This document shows, in pieces, positions 53,979 through 63,725 of a stretch of 64,000 nt of DNA; position 1 is the first letter of the stretch, and each line of letters begins with the position of its first letter. The translations under genes and the position numbers were made by a program. Under the pieces are notes generated by a model, which worked only from the letters and a program-made list of their open reading frames with translations, had not been told where the DNA came from and searched no databases. The stretch is from Flavobacterium beibuense (GTDB taxonomy: Bacteria; Bacteroidota; Bacteroidia; Flavobacteriales; Flavobacteriaceae): assembly GCF_004151245.1 (NCBI RefSeq), contig NZ_JUIW01000007.1:62001-126000 (forward strand), in the 5' to 3' direction.

Positions 53979-54103
53979 TGTGGGAGGATTTATTGGTTAT
54001 ACAACGTTAAACAGTTGTAAAAAAGAACACCCTAAATTACAATAAATTTTGTAAACCTATTGTAAGAAAGGGTGTTAATTTTGAAGTTTACAGATAAATC
54101 CTG

Positions 54104-55202
54104 CTATTCGTCGCCTTTTTGTCCCATCATCATAAGATAGGCTTTAAGGAACTCATCTATGTTACCGTTCATCACGCCATCTACATCACTGGTTTCATAT
54201 CCGCTACGCACATCTTTAACCAGTTTATAAGGGTGCATCACGTAATTACGTATTTGAGAACCCCACTCGATTTTCATCTTGTTGGCCTCAATTTCATCAC
54301 GAACAGCCTGACGTTTTTTAAGCTCAATTTCATAAAGCTGCGATTTTAACAATTGCATAGCTTTTGTTTTATTATCAAGCTGCGAACGCGTCTCTGAGTT
54401 TTCAATGATAATTCCGGTAGGGTGGTGGCGAAGTCGTACTGCGGTTTCCACCTTGTTTACGTTTTGTCCTCCCGCACCACTGGAACGCATTGTTTCCCAG
54501 GAGATATCTGCCGGGCTTATATCAATTTCGATAGTGTCATCTGCCAGCGGGTATACATATACCGATGCAAACGAGGTATGCCTTTTGGCATTACTGTCAA
54601 ACGGAGAAATACGCACAAGCCTGTGTACGCCGTTTTCACCTTTCAGGTATCCAAAGGAATATTCGCCCTCAAATTCAAGGGTAACGGTTTTTACACCGGC
54701 AACCTCACCTTCCTGGAAGTTAAGTTCGCGCACTTTGTAGCCTTCTTTTTCGCCCCACATAATATACATACGCATAAGCATAGATGCCCAGTCGCAGCTT
54801 TCGGTACCACCGGCACCGGCTGTAATCTGTAGTACCGCACTAAGGGAATCTCCCTCGTCGCTAAGCATGTTTTTAAACTCAAGGTTTTCTATGTGGCTTG
54901 TAGTAAGCTGGTACTGCTCCTCCAGTTCTTCCTCGGTAGCGTCACCTTCTTTAAAAAACTCGTAAATCACCTGTAGCTCTTCGGCCATTGCCATACCTTT
55001 TTCATAATCTTCTACCCACTTCTTTTTAGAGCGCAGGTTTCTTACAACAATTTCGGCTTCTTTGGCGTTGTTCCAAAAGTCGGGTGCAAAGGTTTTTTCT
55101 TCTTCGTTGGTAATCTCAATCAGTTTCCTGTCGATGTCAAAGATACCTCCTCAGCGCACCAAGGCGCTCCATAATACCTTTAATTTGTTCGGTATTTGTC
55201 AT
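54104..55202 (-). CDS. prfB: Peptide chain release factor 2, with programmed +1 frameshift
   Basis: Full protein 365 residues. Codons 1-21 (55202-55140) read [21 protein letters not shown] and end at an in-frame TGA (55139-55137). The slippery CTT TGA C is preceded by AGGAGG (55151-55146) three bases upstream, the exact autoregulatory arrangement known for prfB: low RF2 promotes the +1 shift to read GAC. The remainder continues to 54104 and contains [19 protein letters not shown], the GGQ peptidyl-hydrolysis loop, and the stop-recognition SPF motif in [11 protein letters not shown]. Not a pseudogene. Confidence 0.97.
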
Positions 55203-55224
55203 AAATAAATGTAGTTTTGTATTG

Positions 55225-55232
55225 CAAAAATA
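55225..55232 (-). promoter_or_regulatory. -7 promoter element (TATTTTTG) of prfB
   Basis: Exact TAnnTTTG match on the minus strand 23 bases before the prfB ATG. Confidence 0.5.
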
Positions 55233-55250
55233 AGCTATACTTTTCATAAT

Positions 55251-56276
55251 ATGGAAATAAATTTAGTAAGTGACACGGTAACGAAGCCATCTCACGATAT
55301 GTTGCAGCACATGTTTAGGGCGCGGGTAGGCGATGATGTTTATAAACAGGACCCTACCGTTAACGAACTGGAGCAATCCGTAGCCGATTTATTTGGCATG
55401 GAGGCAGCTTTATTTTTTCCTTCGGGCACTATGGCAAACCAAACAGCCATTAAACTACACACTAACCCCGGGGAGCAGGTAATATGCGATAAATATGCAC
55501 ACATATATAACTATGAAGGAGGAGGAGCATCGTTTAACAGCGGAGTATCGTGCAGGCTTATTGACGGCGACAGAGGTATGATAACTGCAGGGCAGGTGGC
55601 AGAAGCCATTAATCCGCCCGATTTTTACCATAGTCCGCTAACAAGCCTGGTTAGTTTAGAGAATACTACAAATAAAGGCGGTGGCGCCTGTTATGATATT
55701 GAGACCCTAGCGCAGATAAAAGAAGTTTGTGTTGCTCATAACCTTAAATACCATCTTGATGGTGCAAGGCTTTGGAATGCCCTTGTGGCAAGAAGACAGC
55801 ACCCTAAGCAGTTTGGTGATTTGTTTGATACCATTTCGGTTTGCCTTAGCAAGGGACTTGGTGCTCCGGTGGGTTCTATACTGTTAGGTAGTAAGGAAGA
55901 TATGAACAGGGCGCTGCGTGTAAGAAAGATATTAGGTGGCGGTATGCGCCAGGCAGGATATCTTGCTGCGGCAGGGCTTTATGCTTTACAGCACAACGTA
56001 GGCCGACTTGAGGAAGACCATAAAAAGGCAAAAGACATAGGTAATCTTTTGCAGCAATTACCGTGGGTTGAAAAAGTGGAGCCGGTAGAAACCAATATCC
56101 TTATTTTCTCTATAAAGCCACAGTACAGCGAAGCTACCCTTATGGAGAAGCTAAAACAAAAAAGCATTTTTATAAGCTCGCTGGGTAAAGGTAAGCTACG
56201 TATTGTAACCCATTTAGATTATAAAGGTGTAATGCACGACTATGTAATGGAGACATTGCAGAAGCTTACTTTGTAG
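55251..56276 (+). CDS. ltaE: Low-specificity L-threonine aldolase
   Basis: 341-residue PLP enzyme of the beta-eliminating-lyase family, cleaving L-threonine and allo-threonine to glycine and acetaldehyde. The start LVSDTVTKPSHDMLQHM and GDDVYKQDPTVNELE are characteristic, FFPSGTMANQTAIK binds PLP phosphate, HLDGARLWNA holds the ring-stacking Asp, and the Schiff-base Lys is in CLSKGLGAPVGS. Divergent from prfB with 48 bases between starts. Confidence 0.93.
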   Translation: MEINLVSDTVTKPSHDMLQHMFRARVGDDVYKQDPTVNELEQSVADLFGMEAALFFPSGTMANQTAIKLHTNPGEQVICDKYAHIYNYEGGGASFNSGVSCRLIDGDRGMITAGQVAEAINPPDFYHSPLTSLVSLENTTNKGGGACYDIETLAQIKEVCVAHNLKYHLDGARLWNALVARRQHPKQFGDLFDTISVCLSKGLGAPVGSILLGSKEDMNRALRVRKILGGGMRQAGYLAAAGLYALQHNVGRLEEDHKKAKDIGNLLQQLPWVEKVEPVETNILIFSIKPQYSEATLMEKLKQKSIFISSLGKGKLRIVTHLDYKGVMHDYVMETLQKLTL

Positions 56277-56296
56277 TTTGGGGTTTCGGCTTTAGG

Positions 56297-56332
56297 TTGT
56301 CATTGCGAGGAGGAACGACGTGGCAATCTCGT
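56297..56332. repeat. Dispersed repeat fragment
   Basis: TTGTCATTGCGAGG...GGCAATCTCG, a single copy of the TCATTGCGAG family between ltaE and the next converging gene. Confidence 0.6.
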
Positions 56333-56342
56333 CTTCTTTAGG

Positions 56343-56663
56343 TTATATTCTTTTACGTGAATAAACTACAAGTTCTTCATTAGTTTTATCATATAGAAAA
56401 AGCCTTCCAAAATAACAGCCGGAAAAGTAAAAGCTGTTTTTGCGATTAAGGTTTGCATCTGCAGGTTTTTGAGGATTTTGTTTAAATATCACGGTAGAAC
56501 CTGTTATTTCAAAATCCTGATTGTTTGCTATAGGATCGCCTAAATAAGTCCCGGACTCATACAACCATGTTTCTTTGGTTCTATTAGGCATCCATATGTA
56601 TCTGTCGGTTATTATGAGGAGGATTACAAAGCCTGCTATGTATAATTTTACTTTCTTTCTCAT
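56343..56663 (-). CDS. Hypothetical membrane-anchored protein
   Basis: 106 residues: a hydrophobic N-terminal anchor (about 5-22) and a beta-rich tail (GTYLGDPIANNQDFEITGSTVIFKQNP). Family unknown. Its ATG directly follows the TAG of the preceding minus-strand gene (zero-base spacing), so translational coupling is likely and the pair probably acts together. Confidence 0.65.
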   Translation of the reverse strand: MRKKVKLYIAGFVILLIITDRYIWMPNRTKETWLYESGTYLGDPIANNQDFEITGSTVIFKQNPQKPADANLNRKNSFYFSGCYFGRLFLYDKTNEELVVYSRKRI

Positions 56664-57215
56664 CTAACTCAAAGAAATTTCCAGGTTCATTATGTCACGT
56701 TTGATTTCGGGTATAACAAAGCCAAATTTCTTGAGACTTTCAGGGCTTTGTTTTAATACCGACTGATATTTTTCCTGATTAACAACAAAAACAATAACAT
56801 ACTCATTCTTTTTGGAAACAGTATTTAAATTAGTTTCGTTGAACTCTAAAAGTTCAGAGGGTTTGTTTAAATCGATAAAAACTACATCAAAGTCCGTTAT
56901 TGGCGTAATGGTTTTTGAGTTGTCTTTAAACCAGCCGTAATCGTTAACTGAAGTAAACTCTGTTTTGCTCATTATATAAAGTTGTTTGCCGTAAATGTTC
57001 CATAACAACATCCTGAAGAGAAAGAGAGACATTGCGCCAAAAAATATAAATATTATAAACAAAGCAAATGGAGTTGCTATTCTTTGGCTAAAACCTATAA
57101 TTGAAAGTAATGGTGCTAAAGCAAAAATCAGCAATATAAGCCTATAAAAAAAGTTAGCAGGTTTAACGGTAAGTTCAAGAAAGGTTTTATTATTTTTGGT
57201 TTCTATACGGTACAT
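56664..57215 (-). CDS. Hypothetical two-helix membrane protein
   Basis: 183 residues: two adjacent membrane segments (about 20-70, FYRLILLIFALAPLLSIIGF then FALFIIFIFFGAMSLFLFRML) within a PH-like beta protein resembling DUF304-type bacterial PH domains (KTFLELTVKPANFFYRLIL...TEFTSVNDYGWFKDNSK). First gene of the two-gene unit. Function unknown. Confidence 0.68.
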   Translation of the reverse strand: MYRIETKNNKTFLELTVKPANFFYRLILLIFALAPLLSIIGFSQRIATPFALFIIFIFFGAMSLFLFRMLLWNIYGKQLYIMSKTEFTSVNDYGWFKDNSKTITPITDFDVVFIDLNKPSELLEFNETNLNTVSKKNEYVIVFVVNQEKYQSVLKQSPESLKKFGFVIPEIKRDIMNLEISLS

Positions 57216-57248
57216 AGGTATGGTTTATTGGTTAAGCAAGTATAATAT

Positions 57249-57281
57249 AAAAAGCGCGGATAATTAATCCGCGCTTTTTTT
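57249..57281 (-). terminator. Terminator of ybaB-like gene
   Basis: AAAAGCGCGGAT/ATCCGCGCTTTT, loop AATTA-type, T tail on the minus strand. Confidence 0.85.
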
Positions 57282-57301
57282 AAAATCTTTAATAATAGTT
57301 A

Positions 57302-57625
57302 TTATTTAAACATGTCCATACCCGGTATGTTAGGCATGCCATCTTTAGCAACTGCACCAAGCTCGGCTTCGTTTACCGATGTTGCTTTTGCAATAGCCTT
57401 ATTCATAACCAGTACCAGGTAATCTTCAAGTTGTTCTTTATCTTCTAACAGTTCATCTGCCACAGTAACCGATTTTATTTCGCGGTTAGCAGTAAGCGTA
57501 ACTTTTAATAGTCCGTCGCTGCTTTGCTCATCTACCAGTACAGTGTCAAGCCTTTTTTTTGTTTCTTCCATTTTTTGCTGGGTCTCCTTAAGTTTACCCA
57601 TCATACCCATAATATCTCCAAACAT
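57302..57625 (-). CDS. YbaB/EbfC nucleoid-associated protein
   Basis: 107 residues: [25 protein letters not shown] at the start and [25 protein letters not shown] in the middle are the EbfC signature; it forms DNA-binding dimers. It has its own terminator and an upstream TATTTTTG box, so it is monocistronic here. The usual dnaX or recR neighbours are missing. Confidence 0.92.
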   Translation of the reverse strand: MFGDIMGMMGKLKETQQKMEETKKRLDTVLVDEQSSDGLLKVTLTANREIKSVTVADELLEDKEQLEDYLVLVMNKAIAKATSVNEAELGAVAKDGMPNIPGMDMFK

Positions 57626-57649
57626 TGTTTTTTGTTTTTAATTAGTTCG

Positions 57650-57657
57650 CAAAAATA
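57650..57657 (-). promoter_or_regulatory. -7 promoter element (TATTTTTG) of ybaB-like gene
   Basis: Exact TAnnTTTG match on the minus strand 25 bases before the ATG at 57625. Confidence 0.5.
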
Positions 57658-57885
57658 TTAAAAAATGAAAATGTTTTACACCTCCTTAATCCTTCTTTAA
57701 CGCTTACAGGCAGAAACAAGGTAGAGGTTAACAGTTTGTTCACACATATTGCTAAATGTGTTTTTGCATACTCTGCACTATAATATAGTTATTAACCGTT
57801 TATTGTGCAAACATTTTTTTGATTTTATAAAAATTATTACCTAAAAATATTAAATTGCGTAGTTATATGCTAATCATTTAAAAGA

Positions 57886-60015
57886 ATGAAAAAACACTTA
57901 CTTTTAAGTTGTGTTTGTGTTATTTTTGCATGCGACCAAACTAAAAAATCTAAAATGACAGAAACCGAGGCAGCACCCGTGGCTGCAATTAAACCTCATA
58001 AACTGGAAAAACACGGCGATGTTAGGATAGATAATTACTACTGGCTAAACGAGAGGGAAAACCCGGAGGTAATTGATTATCTTAATAAAGAGAATGAATA
58101 TTACCAACATGCCACTGCCCATACCAAAGAGTTTCAAAAAGAGCTTTTTGAGGAAATGAAAGGCAGGATTAAGGAAGATGACTCTTCTGTCCCTTACCTG
58201 TATAACGGCTACTACTATATTACCCGTTATGAAAAAGGTAAAGATTACCCAATTTATGCCCGCAAAAAAGGAAGCCTTGATGCACCTGAGGAAATTATGT
58301 TCGACTGTAACAAGATGGCAGAAGGCCACAGTTACTTTCAGCTAAACGGAATAAACATAAGCGAAGACAATAAGTGGGCTGCTTTTGGTGTAGATACCGT
58401 TTCCAGAAGGCAATACACCATTCAGGTAAAAAACCTTGCTACAGGAGAGGTACTTCCGTTTAAAATAGAAAACACGACAGGCGGTTCTACATGGGCCGGC
58501 GATAATAAAACGCTTTTCTATACAAGAAAAGATGCTGTTACCCTTCGTTCGGAAAAGATCTACAAACATATAATGGGCAACGATACGGCTAAAGACGACC
58601 TTGTTTTTCATGAGAAAGACGATACCTTTAGCACTTTTGTTTATAAAGAGAAATCTAAAAAATATATTGTAATAGGTTCAAGCAGTACCCTTACCAGTGA
58701 GTACAGGATACTGGATGCCAAAAAACCTGATGGGGAATTTAAGATTTTCCAGAAAAGGACACGCGGTCTGGAATATGATATTAGCCACTATGGCGACAAG
58801 TTCTATATAGTTACCAATAAGGATAAGGCTACTAACTTTAAGCTTATGGTAACGCCTGAAGACAAGACCGGTATGGAGAACTGGGCCGACGTGCTTGAGC
58901 ATCGTGAGGATGTACTTGTAGAAGGGATAGATATATTTAAAAACTATCTTGTGGTTAGCGAACGTTCTAACGGACTAAATAAAATACGCATCCGCCCGTG
59001 GAGTGGTGCAGATGAGTACTATCTTCCGTTTGATATAGAAACCTATACAGCTTATACTACTACCAATGTTGATTTTGATACCGATGTGCTGCGCTACGGA
59101 TACCAGTCTATGGCTACGCCAAGTTCTGTTATCGACTTTAATATGAAAACCCGCGAAAAAACCGTTAGGAAAGAGCAGGAAGTATTAGGTGGTAAGTTTG
59201 ATAAAAACAATTATGAGGAGAAAAGGGTATGGGCTACCGCACAGGATGGTACCAAAGTACCTATCTCTGTGGTGTACCGCAAAGGAATTAAGCAGGATGG
59301 CAGTAATCCGTTATTGTTATACGCTTATGGCTCTTATGGCGCCAGTATGGACCCGTATTTCTCATCCATAAGACTTAGTCTTTTAGACAGGGGCTTTATA
59401 TATGCCATTGCCCACATAAGGGGCGGGGAAGACCTGGGTAGGGAATGGTATGAAAACGGTAAGCTTCTTAAAAAGAAAAATACATTTACAGACTTTATTG
59501 ACTGCTCTACATATGTTATAGAGCAAAGATATACATCGCCGGAGCATTTATATGCCGAGGGCGGATCGGCAGGAGGGCTGCTTATGGGGGCTGTTGTAAA
59601 TATGGCACCGCAGCTGTACCACGGAGTTATCGCACAGGTAGCTTTTGTGGATGTTGTTACCACTATGCTAGACGATTCTATCCCATTAACAACGGGAGAA
59701 TATGACGAGTGGGGTAATCCGAATGAGAAAGAATATTATGATTACATGAAGTCGTATTCACCTTATGACAACGTAACGGCACAGGATTATCCTAACATGC
59801 TTGTTACAACGGGACTACACGACTCTCAGGTTCAGTATTGGGAGCCCGCCAAATGGGTAGCCAAATTAAGGGCAACAAAAACCGACAGCAATAAGCTGTA
59901 TCTTGACACCAATATGGATGCAGGGCACGGCGGGGCTTCAGGAAGATTTGAAGCCTTAAAAGAGGTCGCCAAAGAGTATAGTTTTTTACTAGATTTGGAA
60001 GGAATTCAGGAGTAA
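57886..60015 (+). CDS. S9-family prolyl oligopeptidase (oligopeptidase B-like)
   Basis: 709 residues with an N-terminal lipoprotein-like signal (VIFAC, Cys16), a seven-bladed propeller (about 80-400) and a C-terminal hydrolase domain. The catalytic Ser is in GGSAGGLLMG, the Asp in TGLHDSQVQYWEP and the His in DAGHGGASG. The RGGEDLGREWYENGK stretch is typical of the family. It would cleave short peptides in the periplasm. Very likely envelope-bound because of the Cys after the leader. Confidence 0.93.
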   Translation: MKKHLLLSCVCVIFACDQTKKSKMTETEAAPVAAIKPHKLEKHGDVRIDNYYWLNERENPEVIDYLNKENEYYQHATAHTKEFQKELFEEMKGRIKEDDSSVPYLYNGYYYITRYEKGKDYPIYARKKGSLDAPEEIMFDCNKMAEGHSYFQLNGINISEDNKWAAFGVDTVSRRQYTIQVKNLATGEVLPFKIENTTGGSTWAGDNKTLFYTRKDAVTLRSEKIYKHIMGNDTAKDDLVFHEKDDTFSTFVYKEKSKKYIVIGSSSTLTSEYRILDAKKPDGEFKIFQKRTRGLEYDISHYGDKFYIVTNKDKATNFKLMVTPEDKTGMENWADVLEHREDVLVEGIDIFKNYLVVSERSNGLNKIRIRPWSGADEYYLPFDIETYTAYTTTNVDFDTDVLRYGYQSMATPSSVIDFNMKTREKTVRKEQEVLGGKFDKNNYEEKRVWATAQDGTKVPISVVYRKGIKQDGSNPLLLYAYGSYGASMDPYFSSIRLSLLDRGFIYAIAHIRGGEDLGREWYENGKLLKKKNTFTDFIDCSTYVIEQRYTSPEHLYAEGGSAGGLLMGAVVNMAPQLYHGVIAQVAFVDVVTTMLDDSIPLTTGEYDEWGNPNEKEYYDYMKSYSPYDNVTAQDYPNMLVTTGLHDSQVQYWEPAKWVAKLRATKTDSNKLYLDTNMDAGHGGASGRFEALKEVAKEYSFLLDLEGIQE

Positions 60016-60030
60016 TTAAATTTTTTTTGT

Positions 60031-60038
60031 TAGATTTG
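60031..60038 (+). promoter_or_regulatory. -7 promoter element (TAGATTTG)
   Basis: Exact TAnnTTTG match 57 bases before ATG 60096; transcription is expected from about 60045. Confidence 0.5.
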
Positions 60039-60095
60039 CAAGGTTTTGAGGTCAATTAAACTTTGTATATAGTTTACCTTACTAACTTATTTTTT

Positions 60096-61136
60096 ATGAA
60101 AGAAGAAATAAAAGCCTATAATAATGTATTGGAATTAATTGGGAATACACCACTAATTAAACTCAATAAAGTTACACAAGGGTTAAAAGGAAATTTTTAC
60201 GCAAAAGTAGAGGCATTTAATCCGGGCCATTCAACTAAAGACAGGATTGCATTATACATCATTGAAGAAGCCGAGAGAAAAGGTATCCTTAAACCGGGAG
60301 ACACTATTATCGAGACTACTTCGGGTAATACCGGCTTTAGTGTTGCTATGGTTAGCATTATTAAAGGTTATGACTGCATACTGGCAGTAAGCTCTAAATC
60401 ATCAAGAGATAAAATTGATATGTTGCGCGCTATGGGAGCAAAAGTTTATGTTTGCCCGGCTAACGTATCTGCAGATGACCCTAGATCTTACTACAATGTT
60501 GCTAAAAGGCTTCACGAAGAAATTAAAGGGTCTGTTTACATTAACCAGTACTTTAACGACTTAAATGTAGACGCTCACTATAACTCTACAGGACCGGAGA
60601 TATGGGAACAAACAAACGGTAAAATTACCCACCTTGTTGCCTGTAGCGGTACCGGAGGAACTATATCGGGTGCTGCCCGTTTCCTTAAGGAACAAAATCC
60701 AAACATCAAGATTCTAGGTGTTGATGCTTTTGGTTCGGTACTTAAAAAATACCACGAAACTAAAGAATTTGATAATGAGGAGATCTATCCTTACAGAATA
60801 GAAGGTTTAGGTAAAAACCTTATCCCAACTGCTACTGATTTTGACGTAATAGACAAATTCATTAAGGTATCTGACGAAGACAGTGCGCACACCGCAAGGC
60901 ACATTGCAAAAACAGAAGGCCTTTTTGTTGGGTATACCAGCGGAGCTGCACTACAGGCTGTTAAGCAATATGCTGAAGCAGGCGAGTTTGATGAGAACAG
61001 CAACGTTATCATGATATTCCCTGATCACGGATCGCGCTATATGAGCAAAGTATTTAGTGATGAATGGATGAATGAGCAGGGCTTTTTTGACAGTGTTAAT
61101 GTTGAAGAAACTCAAAAAATAGAATTTATTAAGTAA
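60096..61136 (+). CDS. PLP-dependent cysteine synthase family protein
   Basis: 346 residues from ATG 60096. [10 protein letters not shown] and [13 protein letters not shown] (Schiff-base Lys in STKDR), [13 protein letters not shown] and [15 protein letters not shown] (phosphate loop) place it in the cysteine synthase/cystathionine beta-synthase family. The loop is unusual in having STKDR rather than SVKDR. Which sulfur-transfer reaction it performs is not fixed by sequence. Promoter and terminator flank it. Confidence 0.9.
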   Translation: MKEEIKAYNNVLELIGNTPLIKLNKVTQGLKGNFYAKVEAFNPGHSTKDRIALYIIEEAERKGILKPGDTIIETTSGNTGFSVAMVSIIKGYDCILAVSSKSSRDKIDMLRAMGAKVYVCPANVSADDPRSYYNVAKRLHEEIKGSVYINQYFNDLNVDAHYNSTGPEIWEQTNGKITHLVACSGTGGTISGAARFLKEQNPNIKILGVDAFGSVLKKYHETKEFDNEEIYPYRIEGLGKNLIPTATDFDVIDKFIKVSDEDSAHTARHIAKTEGLFVGYTSGAALQAVKQYAEAGEFDENSNVIMIFPDHGSRYMSKVFSDEWMNEQGFFDSVNVEETQKIEFIK

Positions 61137-61157
61137 TAGCTTAGTACCAAAAATATT

Positions 61158-61190
61158 AAAAAGCCATCCTTAACGGGATGGCTTTTTTTG
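61158..61190 (+). terminator. Terminator of cysteine synthase-like gene
   Basis: AAAAAGCCATCC/GGATGGCTTTTT stem with TTAACG loop and T tail. Confidence 0.87.
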
Positions 61191-61255
61191 TTGGATGCAG
61201 GTTATACGGATAATGCTATCCGGTATGTTGAGATTATGAGTAAAGCTTTGGTTTA

Positions 61256-61288
61256 AAAAAACCATCCCGGCTCAGGGGATGGTTTTCG
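61256..61288 (-). terminator. Terminator of the DUF2807 gene
   Basis: Minus strand AAAACCATCCC-type stem (AAACCATCCC/GGGGATGGTTT) with T tail on the minus strand after the stop at 61317. Confidence 0.78.
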
Positions 61289-61316
61289 AAGTGAATGAAA
61301 AGTAAGTATAAAAAGG

Positions 61317-62045
61317 TTAAAACGCAGCTACTCGGAATTCACCGCCTCCCTGACGCTTTAAATCCTGAGTTTTAGGGTTACCGTCAACAATCACGTTGCC
61401 GGAACCGCTTATTTTTCCTGTAATGGCTTTGTTGCAAACTATGTCGGCATTACCTGAACCCGATACGGTAACATTTACATTAGCGCATTCAAGTTTTTTA
61501 GCCTCCATGCTGCCTGAACCTATAACCTTACACTGAAAGTCCTGTACGGCGCCCGTAAGTGTAATAGTACCAGATCCCAGCACGCAGGCTTCGCTTTTTG
61601 CCGCATAAAGGTCAAGGTTTATACTGCCCGGCCCCTCTAACATAACCTTCATATTGGTTTTAAGTGTAGGGTTTGCAGTAATAGTACCCGATCCTTTTAG
61701 GTAAACTTCGTTTAGTGAGGTATAATAAGGTATTTTGATTTTTACCTTATTGTTTTTGTGTGCTTTAAAATTGATGCCCTTAGGTAACTGTATGGTAAGT
61801 GTTCTGTCGGTAACATCTGCTTTAACAAGGCTTACAATATTTTCACATCCTTCAAGGGTAATAGAGCCTGTAGTGCCCGATACTAGCTGTACCTCAAAAG
61901 GCCCGTCTACCCTAAGCGATGTAAATTCTGTAACTGTTCTTTGTTCTTTAACTTTTTTTCCGTTGCCATATATTGGCTCTTGTGCCTGTGCGGCACCGGT
62001 TAGCAGGGTGAATAGCCCTACTAACAATAATAACTGTTTTTTCAT
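61317..62045 (-). CDS. Head-GIN (DUF2807) secreted beta-solenoid protein
   Basis: 242 residues with a signal peptide (cleavage near AAQAQ). The DUF2807 opening EFTSLRVDGPFEVQLVSG is followed by repeated GSG(T/S/N) turns about every 20 residues (GSGTITA, GPGSINL, GSGTITL, GSGSMEA, GSGNADI, GSGNVIV), a right-handed beta-solenoid. Cell-surface or periplasmic; role unknown. It lies 98 bases after the YG-repeat protein on the same strand, with a GAT-repeat leader. Confidence 0.85.
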   Translation of the reverse strand: MKKQLLLLVGLFTLLTGAAQAQEPIYGNGKKVKEQRTVTEFTSLRVDGPFEVQLVSGTTGSITLEGCENIVSLVKADVTDRTLTIQLPKGINFKAHKNNKVKIKIPYYTSLNEVYLKGSGTITANPTLKTNMKVMLEGPGSINLDLYAAKSEACVLGSGTITLTGAVQDFQCKVIGSGSMEAKKLECANVNVTVSGSGNADIVCNKAITGKISGSGNVIVDGNPKTQDLKRQGGGEFRVAAF

Positions 62046-62056
62046 GATGATTGATT

Positions 62057-62085
62057 TTTTGATTGATGATGATGATGATTGATTG
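62057..62085. repeat. Short GAT/GATT microsatellite in the DUF2807 leader
   Basis: GATTGATGATGATGATGATT(GATTG), starting around 62060, directly before the minus-strand start at 62045. The repeat is too short to be a strong phase switch but could vary in length. Confidence 0.5.
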
Positions 62086-62143
62086 TCTTATAGTGTAAGA
62101 CGATTTTGCTCCATAAAAGGTTGTTTTAGATTACTTACTTTTT

Positions 62144-63196
62144 TTAATTACTTCCTAAATTTATATTTCCGTATTCACAATTAATAGATACTTTATTAAC
62201 TCCACTCTTCTTATAATACCCCTTATACTGGGCGCTGGTATTCTTTATGTTCTTTTGGGTAAAATTGAGCCCTCTTTGTTCGTTAAGGTTACCGTAGTTG
62301 AGTGAAAAATCAAAGTCAAAACTAAAGTTTTCGCTCATGTTTATGTTTACATTGGTGTATGTACTGTTTATAGTAATAAACTCGGCACTGGATGCAATGT
62401 TCTTGATGTCTACATTGCCATAATTTGAGCTGAGGTTGAGAGATTTGTTAATGGTACCAAAACGCAATCCTACATAATCCCCGTTGACGTTAATCCTGTC
62501 GGCCGATTTGATTTTTACATCACCATATTCGGCTTTAAGAGAAATATCTTTTACGTTATCAATACTGAAATTGGTATAAGAGCTTTTTGCATTAACCGTA
62601 TTGGCCTTAGCAATGTTTACTCCGGAGTATTCACATTTAATATCAACATTATTGATATAGGTTATGCTACTGCCGTCGCAATATTCCATATTAATGTAGT
62701 TTGAACCGTTATTAAGTTCGCCCGCATTAATATTACCGTACTGGCATTTAAGCTGAGAGGCTCCGTTAATAGTACCCAGTGTTATGCCACCATACTGGTT
62801 TTTAAGCGTTATAGCGCCTTTACGCGGTATTTTGATGGTGTAGTTAATTTCTATACTGGTTCCTGATCCTGAACCCTCTATTTGGGTTTTGCATGCAACC
62901 AGGCTTTTAGTGGCATTTAGTGCTACATCAATACCGTTAAGCCTTTTGTTTACCTTATCTTCGCTATTGCCCGATACTTTTATAACAACATCTACACTGG
63001 TTTTGTTTTCGTCCCAGGTGGTAACATATATGTTTCCGTATTGGTTGTTTACTTCAAGTGCGGCATCGGCATTAACAAGGTATACCTTCTGTATTTTTTT
63101 CTCCTTGGTGTACTTCCCTTTAATTTCTCGTGTTACAAAACTGCAAAGAGGTATAATAAGGAGTACAGCCATCAATTTAAGTGGTAGCGTTTTCAT
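62144..63196 (-). CDS. Secreted repeat protein with YG(N/D) rungs
   Basis: 350 residues with a signal sequence (cleavage near SFVT). Between residues 135 and 342 a Y-(G/T/S/V)-(N/G/D) unit recurs about every 17-21 residues (tyrosines near 135, 153, 172, 190, 207, 224, 241, 259, 280, 301, 342), with pattern such as QYGNINAG, AEYGDVKIK, NYGNVDIK, EYGNINLG. This is a beta-solenoid of DUF4097 type. It overlaps the anti-sigma gene by 20 bases, so it probably belongs to the ECF regulon and may be its target or sensor. Confidence 0.8.
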   Translation of the reverse strand: MKTLPLKLMAVLLIIPLCSFVTREIKGKYTKEKKIQKVYLVNADAALEVNNQYGNIYVTTWDENKTSVDVVIKVSGNSEDKVNKRLNGIDVALNATKSLVACKTQIEGSGSGTSIEINYTIKIPRKGAITLKNQYGGITLGTINGASQLKCQYGNINAGELNNGSNYINMEYCDGSSITYINNVDIKCEYSGVNIAKANTVNAKSSYTNFSIDNVKDISLKAEYGDVKIKSADRINVNGDYVGLRFGTINKSLNLSSNYGNVDIKNIASSAEFITINSTYTNVNINMSENFSFDFDFSLNYGNLNEQRGLNFTQKNIKNTSAQYKGYYKKSGVNKVSINCEYGNINLGSN

Positions 63197-63725
63197 GGTA
63201 GTCTTCTTTAATTTTTTTGATATTTTCTATACGGGTAAGCACATCTTCTAAAAACGAAATACGCGTTTGTAAATTGGTAATCATGGCATGTATAAGCTGT
63301 TTGCTTTCGCCTTTTTCTATTAGCTCCTGCGTAAGCTTATCATAGTCCTGCTCGAGTTTTTTCATCTGCACTAAGGCATCCTGTACAATCATTTGGGTTT
63401 CAGGGCTTTTTTCCTTTTCCACTTTGGCCAGTTCTTTTTCAATAATGGCGGCAAAGTAGGTCTGGGTTTCCTGTACCTTAGGCGATACCTTAGCTACCTG
63501 CTGATTGTTGTTACCGTTGGTATCTTCGTTGTACACATTAAAAATCCCGAACAATATAAGTACGGCAGCGGCAATAGGCAGCAGTATAAGAATAGGCGAA
63601 TGCTTTTTCTTTTTACCGTCAAGCCTGTCTAAAAAACGCTGTTGGTGTCCCAGTACAGGCTCGTGGTTGTCCCACTGACCTTCCAGGCGTTTAAAGAGTT
63701 CGTTTAAATTTTTATCCTCGTTCAT
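63177..63725 (-). CDS. Anti-sigma-factor-like membrane protein
   Basis: 182 residues: short cytosolic N-terminus (LNELFKRLEGQWDNHEP), one membrane segment (about 43-62, SPILILLPIAAAVLILFGIF) and a coiled-coil-prone extracytoplasmic tail rich in Glu/Lys. It starts 14 bases before the sigma-factor gene ends and overlaps the next gene by 20, a tight translationally coupled arrangement. It likely holds the ECF sigma inactive until an envelope signal. Confidence 0.82.
   Translation of the reverse strand: MNEDKNLNELFKRLEGQWDNHEPVLGHQQRFLDRLDGKKKKHSPILILLPIAAAVLILFGIFNVYNEDTNGNNNQQVAKVSPKVQETQTYFAAIIEKELAKVEKEKSPETQMIVQDALVQMKKLEQDYDKLTQELIEKGESKQLIHAMITNLQTRISFLEDVLTRIENIKKIKEDYHENATT

Noticed and set aside
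54994..55202. prfB looked like a gene with a broken 5' end
   Set aside because: The CTT TGA C site with AGGAGG upstream is the known programmed frameshift; the protein is full length at 365 residues.
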